Positions 1 through 5,681 of a stretch of 16,985 nt of DNA are shown here, one piece after another; within the stretch, counting starts at the first letter, position 1; each line of letters starts with the position of its first letter. The stretch is from DATAOG01 sp046727895 (GTDB lineage Bacteria > Pseudomonadota > Alphaproteobacteria > Geminicoccales > Geminicoccaceae). The notes beneath the pieces are model-generated. The model was not told the DNA's origin. It searched no databases and saw only the letters and a program-made list of their open reading frames with translations. A program made the translations under genes and the position numbers. Location: assembly GCA_046727895.1 (NCBI GenBank), contig JBKPDM010000330.1, forward strand, positions 1-16,985, in the 5' to 3' direction.

Positions 1-1138
1 CCTGAGAGAGATCCGACCACAGATCGTCCGGATCTTCCAGGCCGATGTGCAGCCGGATGGTTTTGGGCGCCACGCCGAAGGCGCGGAGCGGATTGGCCGA
101 CGCCTTCTGCTCGAGCCCGGCCGCGGCCGGAAAGGCGAGGCTCTCGTGGCCGCCCCAGCTGACCCCGAGCCTGAACAGCCTAAGCGCGTCGCAGAAACGG
201 CGCACGGCCGCCTTGTCGCCCTCGAGCTCGAAGCTGAACAGCCCGGAGGCGCCCGCGAGCGTGGCGACGCCGGGGCCGCCGTTGCCGAGCAGGGGGTGGT
301 TGACGCGCCGGATTCGCGGATGGTGGACGAGACGCCCGGCAATCTCGAGCGCGCTCGCGTGATGCCGGGGAAGACGCAGCGGCAGCGTGCGCAGGCCGCG
401 CACCAGTAGCCAGCCCTCGAATGGCGCGAGCTTGCCGCCGAGCAGCGGGAAGATGCCGGCATTGATCCGTTCGATGAGCTCGCGCCGTCCGCAGACCACG
501 CCCGCGACGGTGTCGCTGTGGCCGCCGAGATATTTCGATGCCGAATGCAGCACCAGGTCGACGCCGTGCTCGAGCGGCCGTTGAAAGATCGGGCTGGCCC
601 AGGAGTTGTCGGCGATCGAGATCGCGCGCTCGGCTCTCGCGGCGGCCGCGAGGCGGGCCAGGTCCTGGGTCTCGAACACCATGCTGGTCGGGCTTTCGAG
701 ATAGAGCACCTTGGCCCCGGCCAGCGCCCGCTCGACGGCTTCGGCATCGCGGCCGTCGACGAACTCGACCCGGATGTCGAAGCGGGGCAGGATGGTCGTG
801 AACAGCCGGTACGCGTCCGGGTAACAATGGCGGACGCAGACCATGCGCTCGCCGGCGCTGAGGTTGCTCAGCACGGCCGCGCTGATCGCGGCCATCCCGG
901 AAGCGAACGCGCGCGCCGCCTCGGCGCCCTCGAGCGCGGCGAGCTTGGCCTCGAACACGGCCACCGTCGGGTTGTCGCCGCGGCTGTAGATCGGCCGGCG
1001 GCTGCGACCGGCCATGGCGTCCTCGAGCTCGCCGTAGGAGCCGAAGGTGAACAGCGAGGTCTGGAAGATCGGTGGCACGACGGCGCCGGCCGGGAAGTCG
1101 TCGTCATGGGCGACAATGGTCGAAGGGTCGATCGACAT
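1..1138 (-). CDS. PLP-dependent trans-sulfuration family enzyme (Cys/Met metabolism), C-terminus cut by window edge
   Basis: This frame stays open for 379 codons from an ATG at 1136-1138 to the window edge, so the C-terminus is missing. The family uses pyridoxal phosphate to make or break C-S bonds in cysteine, homocysteine or methionine metabolism, in the cytosol. Visible marks are YSRGDNPT (about residues 51-58, phosphate-binding Tyr and Arg of the partner subunit), the cofactor aspartate in IADNSWASP (D177) and the Schiff-base lysine in SASKYLGGH (K202). The usual Tyr-Gly-Gly-Thr stretch near residue 107 reads CYPDAY, so the cofactor-stacking tyrosine may be kept while the glycines are lost. 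I cannot separate cystathionine gamma-synthase, beta-lyase, gamma-lyase or a sulfhydrylase, so no symbol is given. A GGA about 10 bases before the ATG is a weak ribosome binding site. A 6-bp inverted repeat lies in the leader at 1165-1180. Family certain, reaction unknown. Confidence 0.9.
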   Translation of the reverse strand, partial: MSIDPSTIVAHDDDFPAGAVVPPIFQTSLFTFGSYGELEDAMAGRSRRPIYSRGDNPTVAVFEAKLAALEGAEAARAFASGMAAISAAVLSNLSAGERMVCVRHCYPDAYRLFTTILPRFDIRVEFVDGRDAEAVERALAGAKVLYLESPTSMVFETQDLARLAAAARAERAISIADNSWASPIFQRPLEHGVDLVLHSASKYLGGHSDTVAGVVCGRRELIERINAGIFPLLGGKLAPFEGWLLVRGLRTLPLRLPRHHASALEIAGRLVHHPRIRRVNHPLLGNGGPGVATLAGASGLFSFELEGDKAAVRRFCDALRLFRLGVSWGGHESLAFPAAAGLEQKASANPLRAFGVAPKTIRLHIGLEDPDDLWSDLSQ

Positions 1139-1450
1139 GGCGTCAAGTCCGTTGGTGAGCCTGCGCAGCCTAGCGGCTGCCTCGAAATTCAGGAAGCGAG
1201 CAAGGCTCGAACGGAGTGGCCTCGACGGCCGGCGAGAGGGCAAACGCGAGAGTTGTCAGATCGGCCGGCTGGAGCGAAAAACGAGATTGCAAGACGTCGG
1301 CGAGCGCCATAGATGGAAAAGCAAGAGGGGCTCTAGCTCGCAAAAACCGCTCGCCGACGGGGCGGGCCATACGTTCCACCACATCCATGGACGCTAGCAG
1401 AACGTGAGGTTGTGCAGCTGGCCGAGCGCGCCCACCTCGATCAGCCCTCG
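1139..1450. other. Intergenic stretch with a small hairpin, no firm gene
   Basis: These 312 bases separate the trans-sulfuration gene from the end of the cytochrome c gene, both on the minus strand. The only clear structure is GCAGCC-TAGC-GGCTGC at 1165-1180, with perfect 6-bp arms. It could be an operator or leader hairpin for the trans-sulfuration gene, whose start is 27 bases downstream. No convincing sigma-70 promoter was found. A 72-codon minus-strand reading frame (1170-1388) has mixed third positions unlike the neighbouring genes and no ribosome binding site, so I do not call it. Confidence 0.5.
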
Positions 1451-1825
1451 TCACGGTTGCGGCATCTCGACCGTAACCTTGATGTTGGAGTACCAAGCGG
1501 CCAAGTTGGCCACGTCGCTGTCGCTGAGGCCCTTGGCCACGATCGACATCTGCTCGTGCTGGCGCGTCCCATCCTGGAACGCCTTGAGTTGCTTGATGAG
1601 GTAGTTGGCATCGTCGCCGGCGAGATTGGGCGCCTCGGGATTCCTGCTGAGCCCGTCGAGACCGTGACAGGCCGCGCAGGTTGCGGCCTTCTTCTTGCCG
1701 GCGGCAACCGCCGCCATATCGGCGGCGCTGGCAGGAACAGGGAGCATGGCCACCAGCACACAGCCAATGATAACGCCGAGGTGCATGCCGACGGACCCGC
1801 GCCCTTGTTCCCGCCCCGAGGTCAC
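1451..1825 (-). CDS. Small periplasmic class I cytochrome c
   Basis: Exported mono-heme cytochrome c. From the GTG at 1825 it is 124 residues. A hydrophobic segment (about 16-30) ending in PASA-AD marks a Sec signal peptide. The heme site is CAACH (50-54), and the axial methionine is M93 in EQMSIVAKGL, followed by the typical LAAWYS helix. The GTG start directly follows the TGA of the upstream dehydrogenase and gives a signal peptide with arginines in its n-region. An ATG at 1786 would shorten the protein by 13 residues and leave no basic residue there, so I prefer the GTG, but not strongly. Translational coupling to the PQQ-type sugar dehydrogenase suggests this cytochrome takes electrons from it and passes them to the respiratory chain. 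That partnership is inferred from context. Confidence 0.9.
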   Translation of the reverse strand: MTSGREQGRGSVGMHLGVIIGCVLVAMLPVPASAADMAAVAAGKKKAATCAACHGLDGLSRNPEAPNLAGDDANYLIKQLKAFQDGTRQHEQMSIVAKGLSDSDVANLAAWYSNIKVTVEMPQP

Positions 1826-3058
1826 TCAGCCACCGTAGGAGATGCGGTAGACCGCCCCCGCGAAATCGTCGGAGACGAGCAGGGAGCCATCGTGCAACTG
1901 GGTGAGAGCGACCGGCCTGTCGATATACTCGCCGTCTTTGGTCAGCCAGCCCGCCGCAAACTCCTCCTGCTCCCCTGCCGTGCCGTCGTCGTTGAGCGGC
2001 GTAAACATGACCCTGGCGCCCACGGGAACCGTGCGATTCCAGGAGCCATGCTGGGCCGTGAACACACCCTTTTTGTAGCGCTCCGGGAACTTGCTGCCCG
2101 TGTAGAATACCATCCCGAGATCGGCGGCATGCGCAATCGTCTCCACGGCTGGGAACACCGCGTCCGCGGGCGGTTCGCTGTCCTTGTACTCGTTGGTGCG
2201 GACATGGCCACCGCCATACCATGGGAACCCGAACTCCTGGCCCGGGCCGGTGATACGATTGAGCTCACCAGGCGGGATGTCGTCACCCATGCCGTCGACC
2301 TGGTTGTCGTTGGTCCACAGCTCCCCGGTCGTCGGATTGAAGTCGAACCCGACCGGATTGCGTAGCCCGGTGGCATAGACCTCACGGTTGGACCCGTCCC
2401 GGTCCATGCGGATGATGCCGCCGACGCCAATCTGCTTGAACGGCTCGACCTTGTCCTTCGGCGGCACGTTGAACGGCTGCCCGAGCTGGATGTAGAGCTT
2501 ATTGTCCGGGCCGACCGCGCATACCCGGGCGGTGTGATTGAAGGATTCGTCGGCGCCGGGGATGAGCTCCCCTTCCTGGACGACATCACCGACGGCCACG
2601 TCGGGGTTCTCGTAGAAAAATTCCGCCGCGGGGAAGACGCGGACGCGATTGCGCTCGGCGATGTATAGGAACTCGTCCTTAGAGAAGCAGACACCGTTCG
2701 GGATCACAAAGGTGAGCGAAGGCGCGAACCGCTTCACCTCGTCGGCGGTCCCGTCCTTGTTGCGATCAGTGACTGCCCAGACCGCGTCCTTCCGCGTCCC
2801 GACGAAGGTCACGACGCCCTGCGGCCCGACGGCCATGTGCCGGGCGTCCGGCACAACCGCGTAGAGGTTGATCTTGAAGCCCGGCGGCAGCTTGATCTGC
2901 TCGAGGTTCTTGCGAAGCTGGTCGGCGTAGGCGCCGGTCTGCGGCACGTAGTCGAACGCCGCCATGCTAGTGCCCGTGGCCTGCATGTTCTCCAGCTTCG
3001 ACTGATTGTCCTCGGCTCGGGCGACTCCTAGGCCGCAAGCGAGCGCAGCGATCGCCAT
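1826..3058 (-). CDS. PQQ-dependent sugar dehydrogenase (glucose/sorbosone dehydrogenase family), periplasmic
   Basis: Six-bladed beta-propeller quinoprotein of the soluble glucose/sorbosone dehydrogenase family. These enzymes oxidise an aldose or related carbonyl sugar in the periplasm using PQQ. The ATG at 3058 gives 410 residues with a short signal peptide (about 1-15, ending ARA). It has AGAGG about 8 bases upstream, so I chose it over an in-frame ATG at 3124. Family marks include the putative catalytic His in NHTARVCAVGPDNKLY (H175) and YATGLRNPVGFDFNP (228-242, PQQ-contacting Arg), followed by TGELWTNDN. Further blades contain PWYGGG and TAQHGSWNR. The substrate cannot be read from the sequence; 'sorbosone dehydrogenase' is the common label for this branch. 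The cytochrome c gene follows with no gap, which fits a dehydrogenase and electron-acceptor pair. PQQ biosynthesis genes are not in the window. Confidence 0.9.
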   Translation of the reverse strand: MAIAALACGLGVARAEDNQSKLENMQATGTSMAAFDYVPQTGAYADQLRKNLEQIKLPPGFKINLYAVVPDARHMAVGPQGVVTFVGTRKDAVWAVTDRNKDGTADEVKRFAPSLTFVIPNGVCFSKDEFLYIAERNRVRVFPAAEFFYENPDVAVGDVVQEGELIPGADESFNHTARVCAVGPDNKLYIQLGQPFNVPPKDKVEPFKQIGVGGIIRMDRDGSNREVYATGLRNPVGFDFNPTTGELWTNDNQVDGMGDDIPPGELNRITGPGQEFGFPWYGGGHVRTNEYKDSEPPADAVFPAVETIAHAADLGMVFYTGSKFPERYKKGVFTAQHGSWNRTVPVGARVMFTPLNDDGTAGEQEEFAAGWLTKDGEYIDRPVALTQLHDGSLLVSDDFAGAVYRISYGG

Positions 3059-3272
3059 TGTTGGCCTCTGGGGACACCGAGCGCTTGGCGCGCCCGTGCC
3101 CAGAGGGCTACCTATGGCACGCAATTTCTCAACTGGAAAGGGCCTCGTCAGAGCAAATTGGCTTGAGCCTGGGAGGGGCGGTCCGTAGCCTCGACACTCT
3201 TGGGGTCGACCAACCCGAGACCGAATGTCGCTTCTGAAGGTCGGGTTCCGCAGCAGCGTGACTGACGCGGCG

Positions 3273-3288
3273 AACCTGCTGGCAGGTT
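3273..3288. repeat. 16-bp palindrome upstream of oxyR, candidate operator
   Basis: AACCTGC-TG-GCAGGTT has perfect 7-bp arms around a 2-bp centre. Its right end overlaps the first bases of the candidate oxyR -35. It does not resemble the ATAG-type half-sites known for OxyR. It may bind another regulator or be chance. Confidence 0.45.
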
Positions 3289-3315
3289 GCCAATGATCAG
3301 GTCCAACCGTATGTT
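3287..3315 (+). promoter_or_regulatory. Candidate sigma-70 promoter of oxyR
   Basis: TTGCCA (3287-3292), a 17-base spacer, then TATGTT (3310-3315). This gives a start near 3322 and a leader of about 23 bases. It matches the consensus at 5 of 6 and 4 of 6 positions. Predicted only. Confidence 0.45.
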
Positions 3316-3344
3316 TCTCTGGGCACGATAAGCCAGCCTAATTC

Positions 3345-4265
3345 ATGACCCCGACCCTCAAGCAGCTGCGTTACTTCGCGGCGCTCGCCAAAACCCTCCA
3401 TTTTGGACGCGCGGCCGAGTGCTGCCGGATCACCCAGCCGGCGATGAGCATGCAGATCCGCGAGCTCGAGGCGGCGCTCGGCGTCACGCTGGTCGAGCGG
3501 AGCCCGGCCGGCGTGCTCCTCACCGCAGCGGGCGCGGAGGTCGCGGGGCGCGCCCGCGACGTCCTGGTCGCGGTCCAGGATCTGGTCGATCTGGCGCGCC
3601 ACCGCGAGATGGTCCTCGCCGGTCCGCTCAGCCTTGGCGTGATTCCCACCATCGGGCCCTATCTGCTGCCGCAGATTCTGCCCCGGCTGCACGCCGCCTA
3701 CCCCGAGCTGCGCCTGTCGTTGCGTGAAAGCCAGACCGAGCATCTGATCGACGCCCTGGTCGCCGGCACGCTCGACCTCCTGATCCTGGCCCTGCCGGTC
3801 GGGCGGGACGACGTCTCGACCATGGCGTTGTTTGAGGACGCCTTCACTCTGGCGGTCCCCGCGGGTCATCATCTGGCCGAGCGGAGCGTGGTGCGCCAGG
3901 AAGATCTGCGCGCCGAGCGGCTGCTGCTCCTGGAGGAGGGTCACTGCCTGCGTGATCAGGCGCTGAGCCTCTGTCACGCCGCGGGCGCGGAGCAGGCGGA
4001 TGATTTTCGCGCCGCCAGCCTGGCAACGGTCGTGCAGATGGTGATCAATGGTTACGGCGGCACGATCCTGCCGGAGCTGGCGCTCCCGGCGGAGGTCGGC
4101 GCCCATCCGCGGCTGCGCATCGTGCGCTTCGCCGAGCCGGCGCCCGGGCGCACGGTCGGCATTGCCTGGCGCGCCTCCTCGCCGCGCCGGGTCGAGTATG
4201 TCGAACTCGCTCGGCTGATCGAGGCTGCGCACGCCGAAGCCGCAAGGCCGCGAACCGCGGCCTGA
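3345..4265 (+). CDS. oxyR: OxyR, LysR-type hydrogen peroxide sensor and transcription regulator
   Basis: LysR-type regulator of 306 residues, the usual length. The N-terminal winged helix-turn-helix covers about 1-60 (LKQLRYFAALAKTLHFGRAA, then ITQPAMSMQIRELE). The effector domain carries the OxyR signature: PTIGPYLLPQILP (101-113) and LLEEGHCLRDQALSLC (195-210). Both redox cysteines are present, C201 and C210, with the nine-residue spacing of C199/C208 in the E. coli protein. SLATVVQMV (225-233) also matches OxyR. In known members peroxide forms the disulfide, which switches on catalase and peroxidase genes. No such target gene is in the window; the divergent gene is a sugar dehydrogenase. 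The start codon lacks a clear Shine-Dalgarno sequence, but the N-terminus aligns with OxyR proteins, so the start is likely correct. Upstream lie a candidate promoter and a palindrome. Confidence 0.92.
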   Translation: MTPTLKQLRYFAALAKTLHFGRAAECCRITQPAMSMQIRELEAALGVTLVERSPAGVLLTAAGAEVAGRARDVLVAVQDLVDLARHREMVLAGPLSLGVIPTIGPYLLPQILPRLHAAYPELRLSLRESQTEHLIDALVAGTLDLLILALPVGRDDVSTMALFEDAFTLAVPAGHHLAERSVVRQEDLRAERLLLLEEGHCLRDQALSLCHAAGAEQADDFRAASLATVVQMVINGYGGTILPELALPAEVGAHPRLRIVRFAEPAPGRTVGIAWRASSPRRVEYVELARLIEAAHAEAARPRTAA

Positions 4266-4269
4266 TCTT

Positions 4270-4281
4270 GGGCGGGCGCCC
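4270..4281. terminator. Weak GC hairpin between the convergent oxyR and arsM genes
   Basis: GGGC-GGGC-GCCC lies just after the oxyR stop and is flanked by GATC on both sides with a two-base bulge. There is no T-run. The convergent gap is only 56 bases, so it might serve both genes, but the evidence is slight. Confidence 0.25.
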
Positions 4282-4321
4282 GATCGCGTGCGCTCCAGCC
4301 GCAGATCGAGGTCGCCTCTGG

Positions 4322-5137
4322 CTACGACACCGGCTTGGCGCCGAGCACCGTGACGCTCTTAAGGGCGATCCCCGATGCGCGAAACGCTCCGATCTCGGCC
4401 GCGCCGATGTGCGGGGCGAGCGCCTCCTCGGGCAGCGCGATCGGCTTCGCCTCGGCGATGCGCACGTCCCGAAAGCCCGCCTCGCCGAGCAGGGTCAGAT
4501 AATCGGCCTCGGGCATCGCCCCGGCGACGCAGCCGACATAGAGGCCTGCGGCCTCGCGCACCGGCTTCGGCAGCTCGCCGGTGGCGACGATATCGGAGAC
4601 GCAGAACCGCCCGCCCGGCCGCAGCACCCGGTACATCTCGGCGAAGGCGCTGGCCTTGTCGGGCACGAGGTTGAGCACGCAGTTCGAGATCACGACGTCG
4701 ACGCTGCCGGTTTCGAGGGGCAGCCGTTCGATCTCGCCGAGCCGGAACTCGACGTTGCGGTAGCCGAGCTTCGCCGCGTTTGCGCGCGCCTTGGCGATCA
4801 TCTCGGGGGTCATGTCGACGCCGATCACCCGGCCCTCGGGTCCAACCTCGTGGCGGACGATGAAGGCGTCGTTGCCGGCGCCGGAGCCCAGATCGAGCAC
4901 CGTCTCCCCAGCCCTCAGCGCCGCATGCCGGGTGGGCACGCCGCAGCCGAGGTTTAGGTCGGCCTCGGCGAGGCGACCCGCGACCCCTTCATAGGCATCG
5001 CCGATGACATTCAGCCCGTCGGGCGCCATCTCGGCACCGCAACCGCAGGAGGACGAGCTGCAGCAGCCAGCGTCTTCGGTCGCGATCGCCCCATAGCGCT
5101 GGCGCACCAGCGTCCTGATCTCGTCGTCGCTCCTCAC
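4322..5137 (-). CDS. arsM: ArsM, arsenite S-adenosylmethionine methyltransferase
   Basis: Cytosolic methyltransferase that transfers methyl groups from SAM to As(III), giving methylated and finally volatile arsenicals. The 271-residue protein has the SAM site ETVLDLGSGAGNDAF (78-92) followed by GVDMTPEMI. The arsenite-binding cysteines of the family are all present: C65 in LNLGCGVPT, C153 in ISNCVLNL and C203 in YVGCVAGAM. The last two are 50 residues apart, as in the Cyanidioschyzon enzyme. A further cysteine group lies at 25-33 (CC, then CGC), as in many ArsM N-termini. The start is a GTG at 5137 overlapping the arsR stop (GTGA), with AGGAG about 9 bases upstream, so the two genes are translationally coupled. 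ArsR should derepress it when arsenite is present. Confidence 0.93.
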   Translation of the reverse strand: MRSDDEIRTLVRQRYGAIATEDAGCCSSSSCGCGAEMAPDGLNVIGDAYEGVAGRLAEADLNLGCGVPTRHAALRAGETVLDLGSGAGNDAFIVRHEVGPEGRVIGVDMTPEMIAKARANAAKLGYRNVEFRLGEIERLPLETGSVDVVISNCVLNLVPDKASAFAEMYRVLRPGGRFCVSDIVATGELPKPVREAAGLYVGCVAGAMPEADYLTLLGEAGFRDVRIAEAKPIALPEEALAPHIGAAEIGAFRASGIALKSVTVLGAKPVS

Positions 5138-5457
5138 CTCGGTGTCTCCTCTTCGGGTTCACGGGTGGTCAACGCCGCGGCGGCCAGGCCGCCGAGCAGC
5201 TCGTCGAGCGCCGCCCGCAGGTCGGCGATGCCGCGCGCGTCGAGGCAATAGCACGAGTTCTTGCCATCGATCCGCCCGCGGATCAGCCCCCCCTCCTTCA
5301 ACACCTTGAGGTGCTGCGAGACGGTCGCCTGGGCGAGCGGCATGACGCCGACCACCTCGCCGCAAACGCAGCTGCCGCGCGTGGCCAGCACGCGCAGAAT
5401 CTCGAGCCGGGCGGGATGCGCGAGCGCTTTCAGTCGCTCGGCGAGAACTTGATCCAT
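5134..5457 (-). CDS. arsR: ArsR/SmtB-family metalloid-sensing repressor
   Basis: Small winged-helix repressor of 107 residues, a normal length. The start is ATG at 5455-5457, giving MDQVLAERLKALAHPARLEI, the typical ArsR N-terminus; in-frame codons further upstream run through the promoter and are rejected. The recognition helix is AQATVSQHLKVLKEGG (about 42-57). A metalloid site is suggested by SCVCGEV (C30, C32), which aligns with the first two cysteines of the ELCVCDLC site of plasmid R773 ArsR. The third cysteine is absent. A second pair, C69 and C71 in NSCYCLD, lies at the wing. Its stop overlaps the arsM start, forming a two-gene unit. A strong promoter with an inverted repeat over the likely transcription start supports autorepression. 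Metal specificity is inferred from arsM. Confidence 0.92.
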   Translation of the reverse strand: MDQVLAERLKALAHPARLEILRVLATRGSCVCGEVVGVMPLAQATVSQHLKVLKEGGLIRGRIDGKNSCYCLDARGIADLRAALDELLGGLAAAALTTREPEEETPR

Positions 5458-5463
5458 TGGCGT

Positions 5464-5483
5464 CCATCGTTCATCGACGATGG
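5464..5483. promoter_or_regulatory. Inverted repeat, likely ArsR operator
   Basis: CCATCGT-N6-ACGATGG has perfect 7-bp arms. A tighter palindrome, CATCG-A-CGATG, is nested at 5472-5482. It sits immediately downstream of the arsR -10 and over the expected transcription start, where a bound repressor would block RNA polymerase. Assignment to ArsR rests on position and symmetry only. Confidence 0.65.
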
Positions 5484-5485
5484 GC

Positions 5486-5514
5486 GATATAAGCGAAAGA
5501 CCGTATCGTGTCAA
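5486..5514 (-). promoter_or_regulatory. Sigma-70 promoter of arsRM
   Basis: Read on the minus strand: TTGACA (5514-5509, perfect -35), a 17-base spacer, then TATATC (5491-5486, -10). Transcription would begin near 5479, about 22 bases before the arsR ATG and inside the inverted repeat at 5464-5483. Confidence 0.75.
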
Positions 5515-5608
5515 GCGGGAAGCGATCGACGACTTGGGCCGTCCAGCACCACTCGGCTCACTCAAACGGGGGCAAGTGACGGTGAACCTCCGCGCGTGAG
5601 CGACGCGG

Positions 5609-5636
5609 TTGACAGAGTCGTGTATAGGATGATAAT
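5609..5636 (+). promoter_or_regulatory. Sigma-70 promoter of the unassigned gene at 5682
   Basis: TTGACA (5609-5614, perfect), a 16-base spacer, then GATAAT (5631-5636, one mismatch). Transcription would start near 5643, leaving a leader of about 40 bases. This is among the best-matching promoters in the window. Confidence 0.7.
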
Positions 5637-5640
5637 CCTA
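5625..5640. promoter_or_regulatory. Palindrome over the -10, candidate operator
   Basis: TAGGAT-GATA-ATCCTA has perfect 6-bp arms and contains the whole -10 hexamer. A protein bound here would exclude RNA polymerase. The sequence differs from the arsR inverted repeat, so a separate regulator is more likely than ArsR. Confidence 0.55.
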
Positions 5641-5681
5641 GATCACTTCCTGCAAACCTCCGGTCCAAGGATCGCCAACAC

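Larger units (their letters stand above)
3059..3344. other. Divergent control region between the sugar dehydrogenase and oxyR
   Basis: These 286 bases hold the leaders of two divergent genes. The right part carries a likely oxyR promoter and a 16-bp palindrome, listed separately. The left part contains the dehydrogenase ribosome binding site and a short GCCC-AGA-GGGC repeat at 3098-3108. I found no good sigma-70 promoter for the minus-strand gene. Confidence 0.5.

Noticed and set aside
1170..1388. Possible 72-codon minus-strand gene between the cytochrome c and trans-sulfuration genes
   Set aside because: Third codon positions are mixed, unlike the strong GC3 bias of neighbouring genes. There is no ribosome binding site and no recognisable motif. 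It belongs to a longer open frame that is a shadow of the dehydrogenase and cytochrome genes.
1412..2365. Plus-strand open frame (317 codons) opposite the cytochrome c and dehydrogenase genes
   Set aside because: It spans two well-supported minus-strand genes and their junction, and has no domain signature.
3297..4232. Minus-strand open frame opposite oxyR
   Set aside because: OxyR motifs on the plus strand are unambiguous, and the antisense frame covers most of that gene.
5458..5565. Longer N-terminus for ArsR from an upstream ATG
   Set aside because: The extension would run through the -35, -10 and operator. The ATG at 5457 matches the usual ArsR start.
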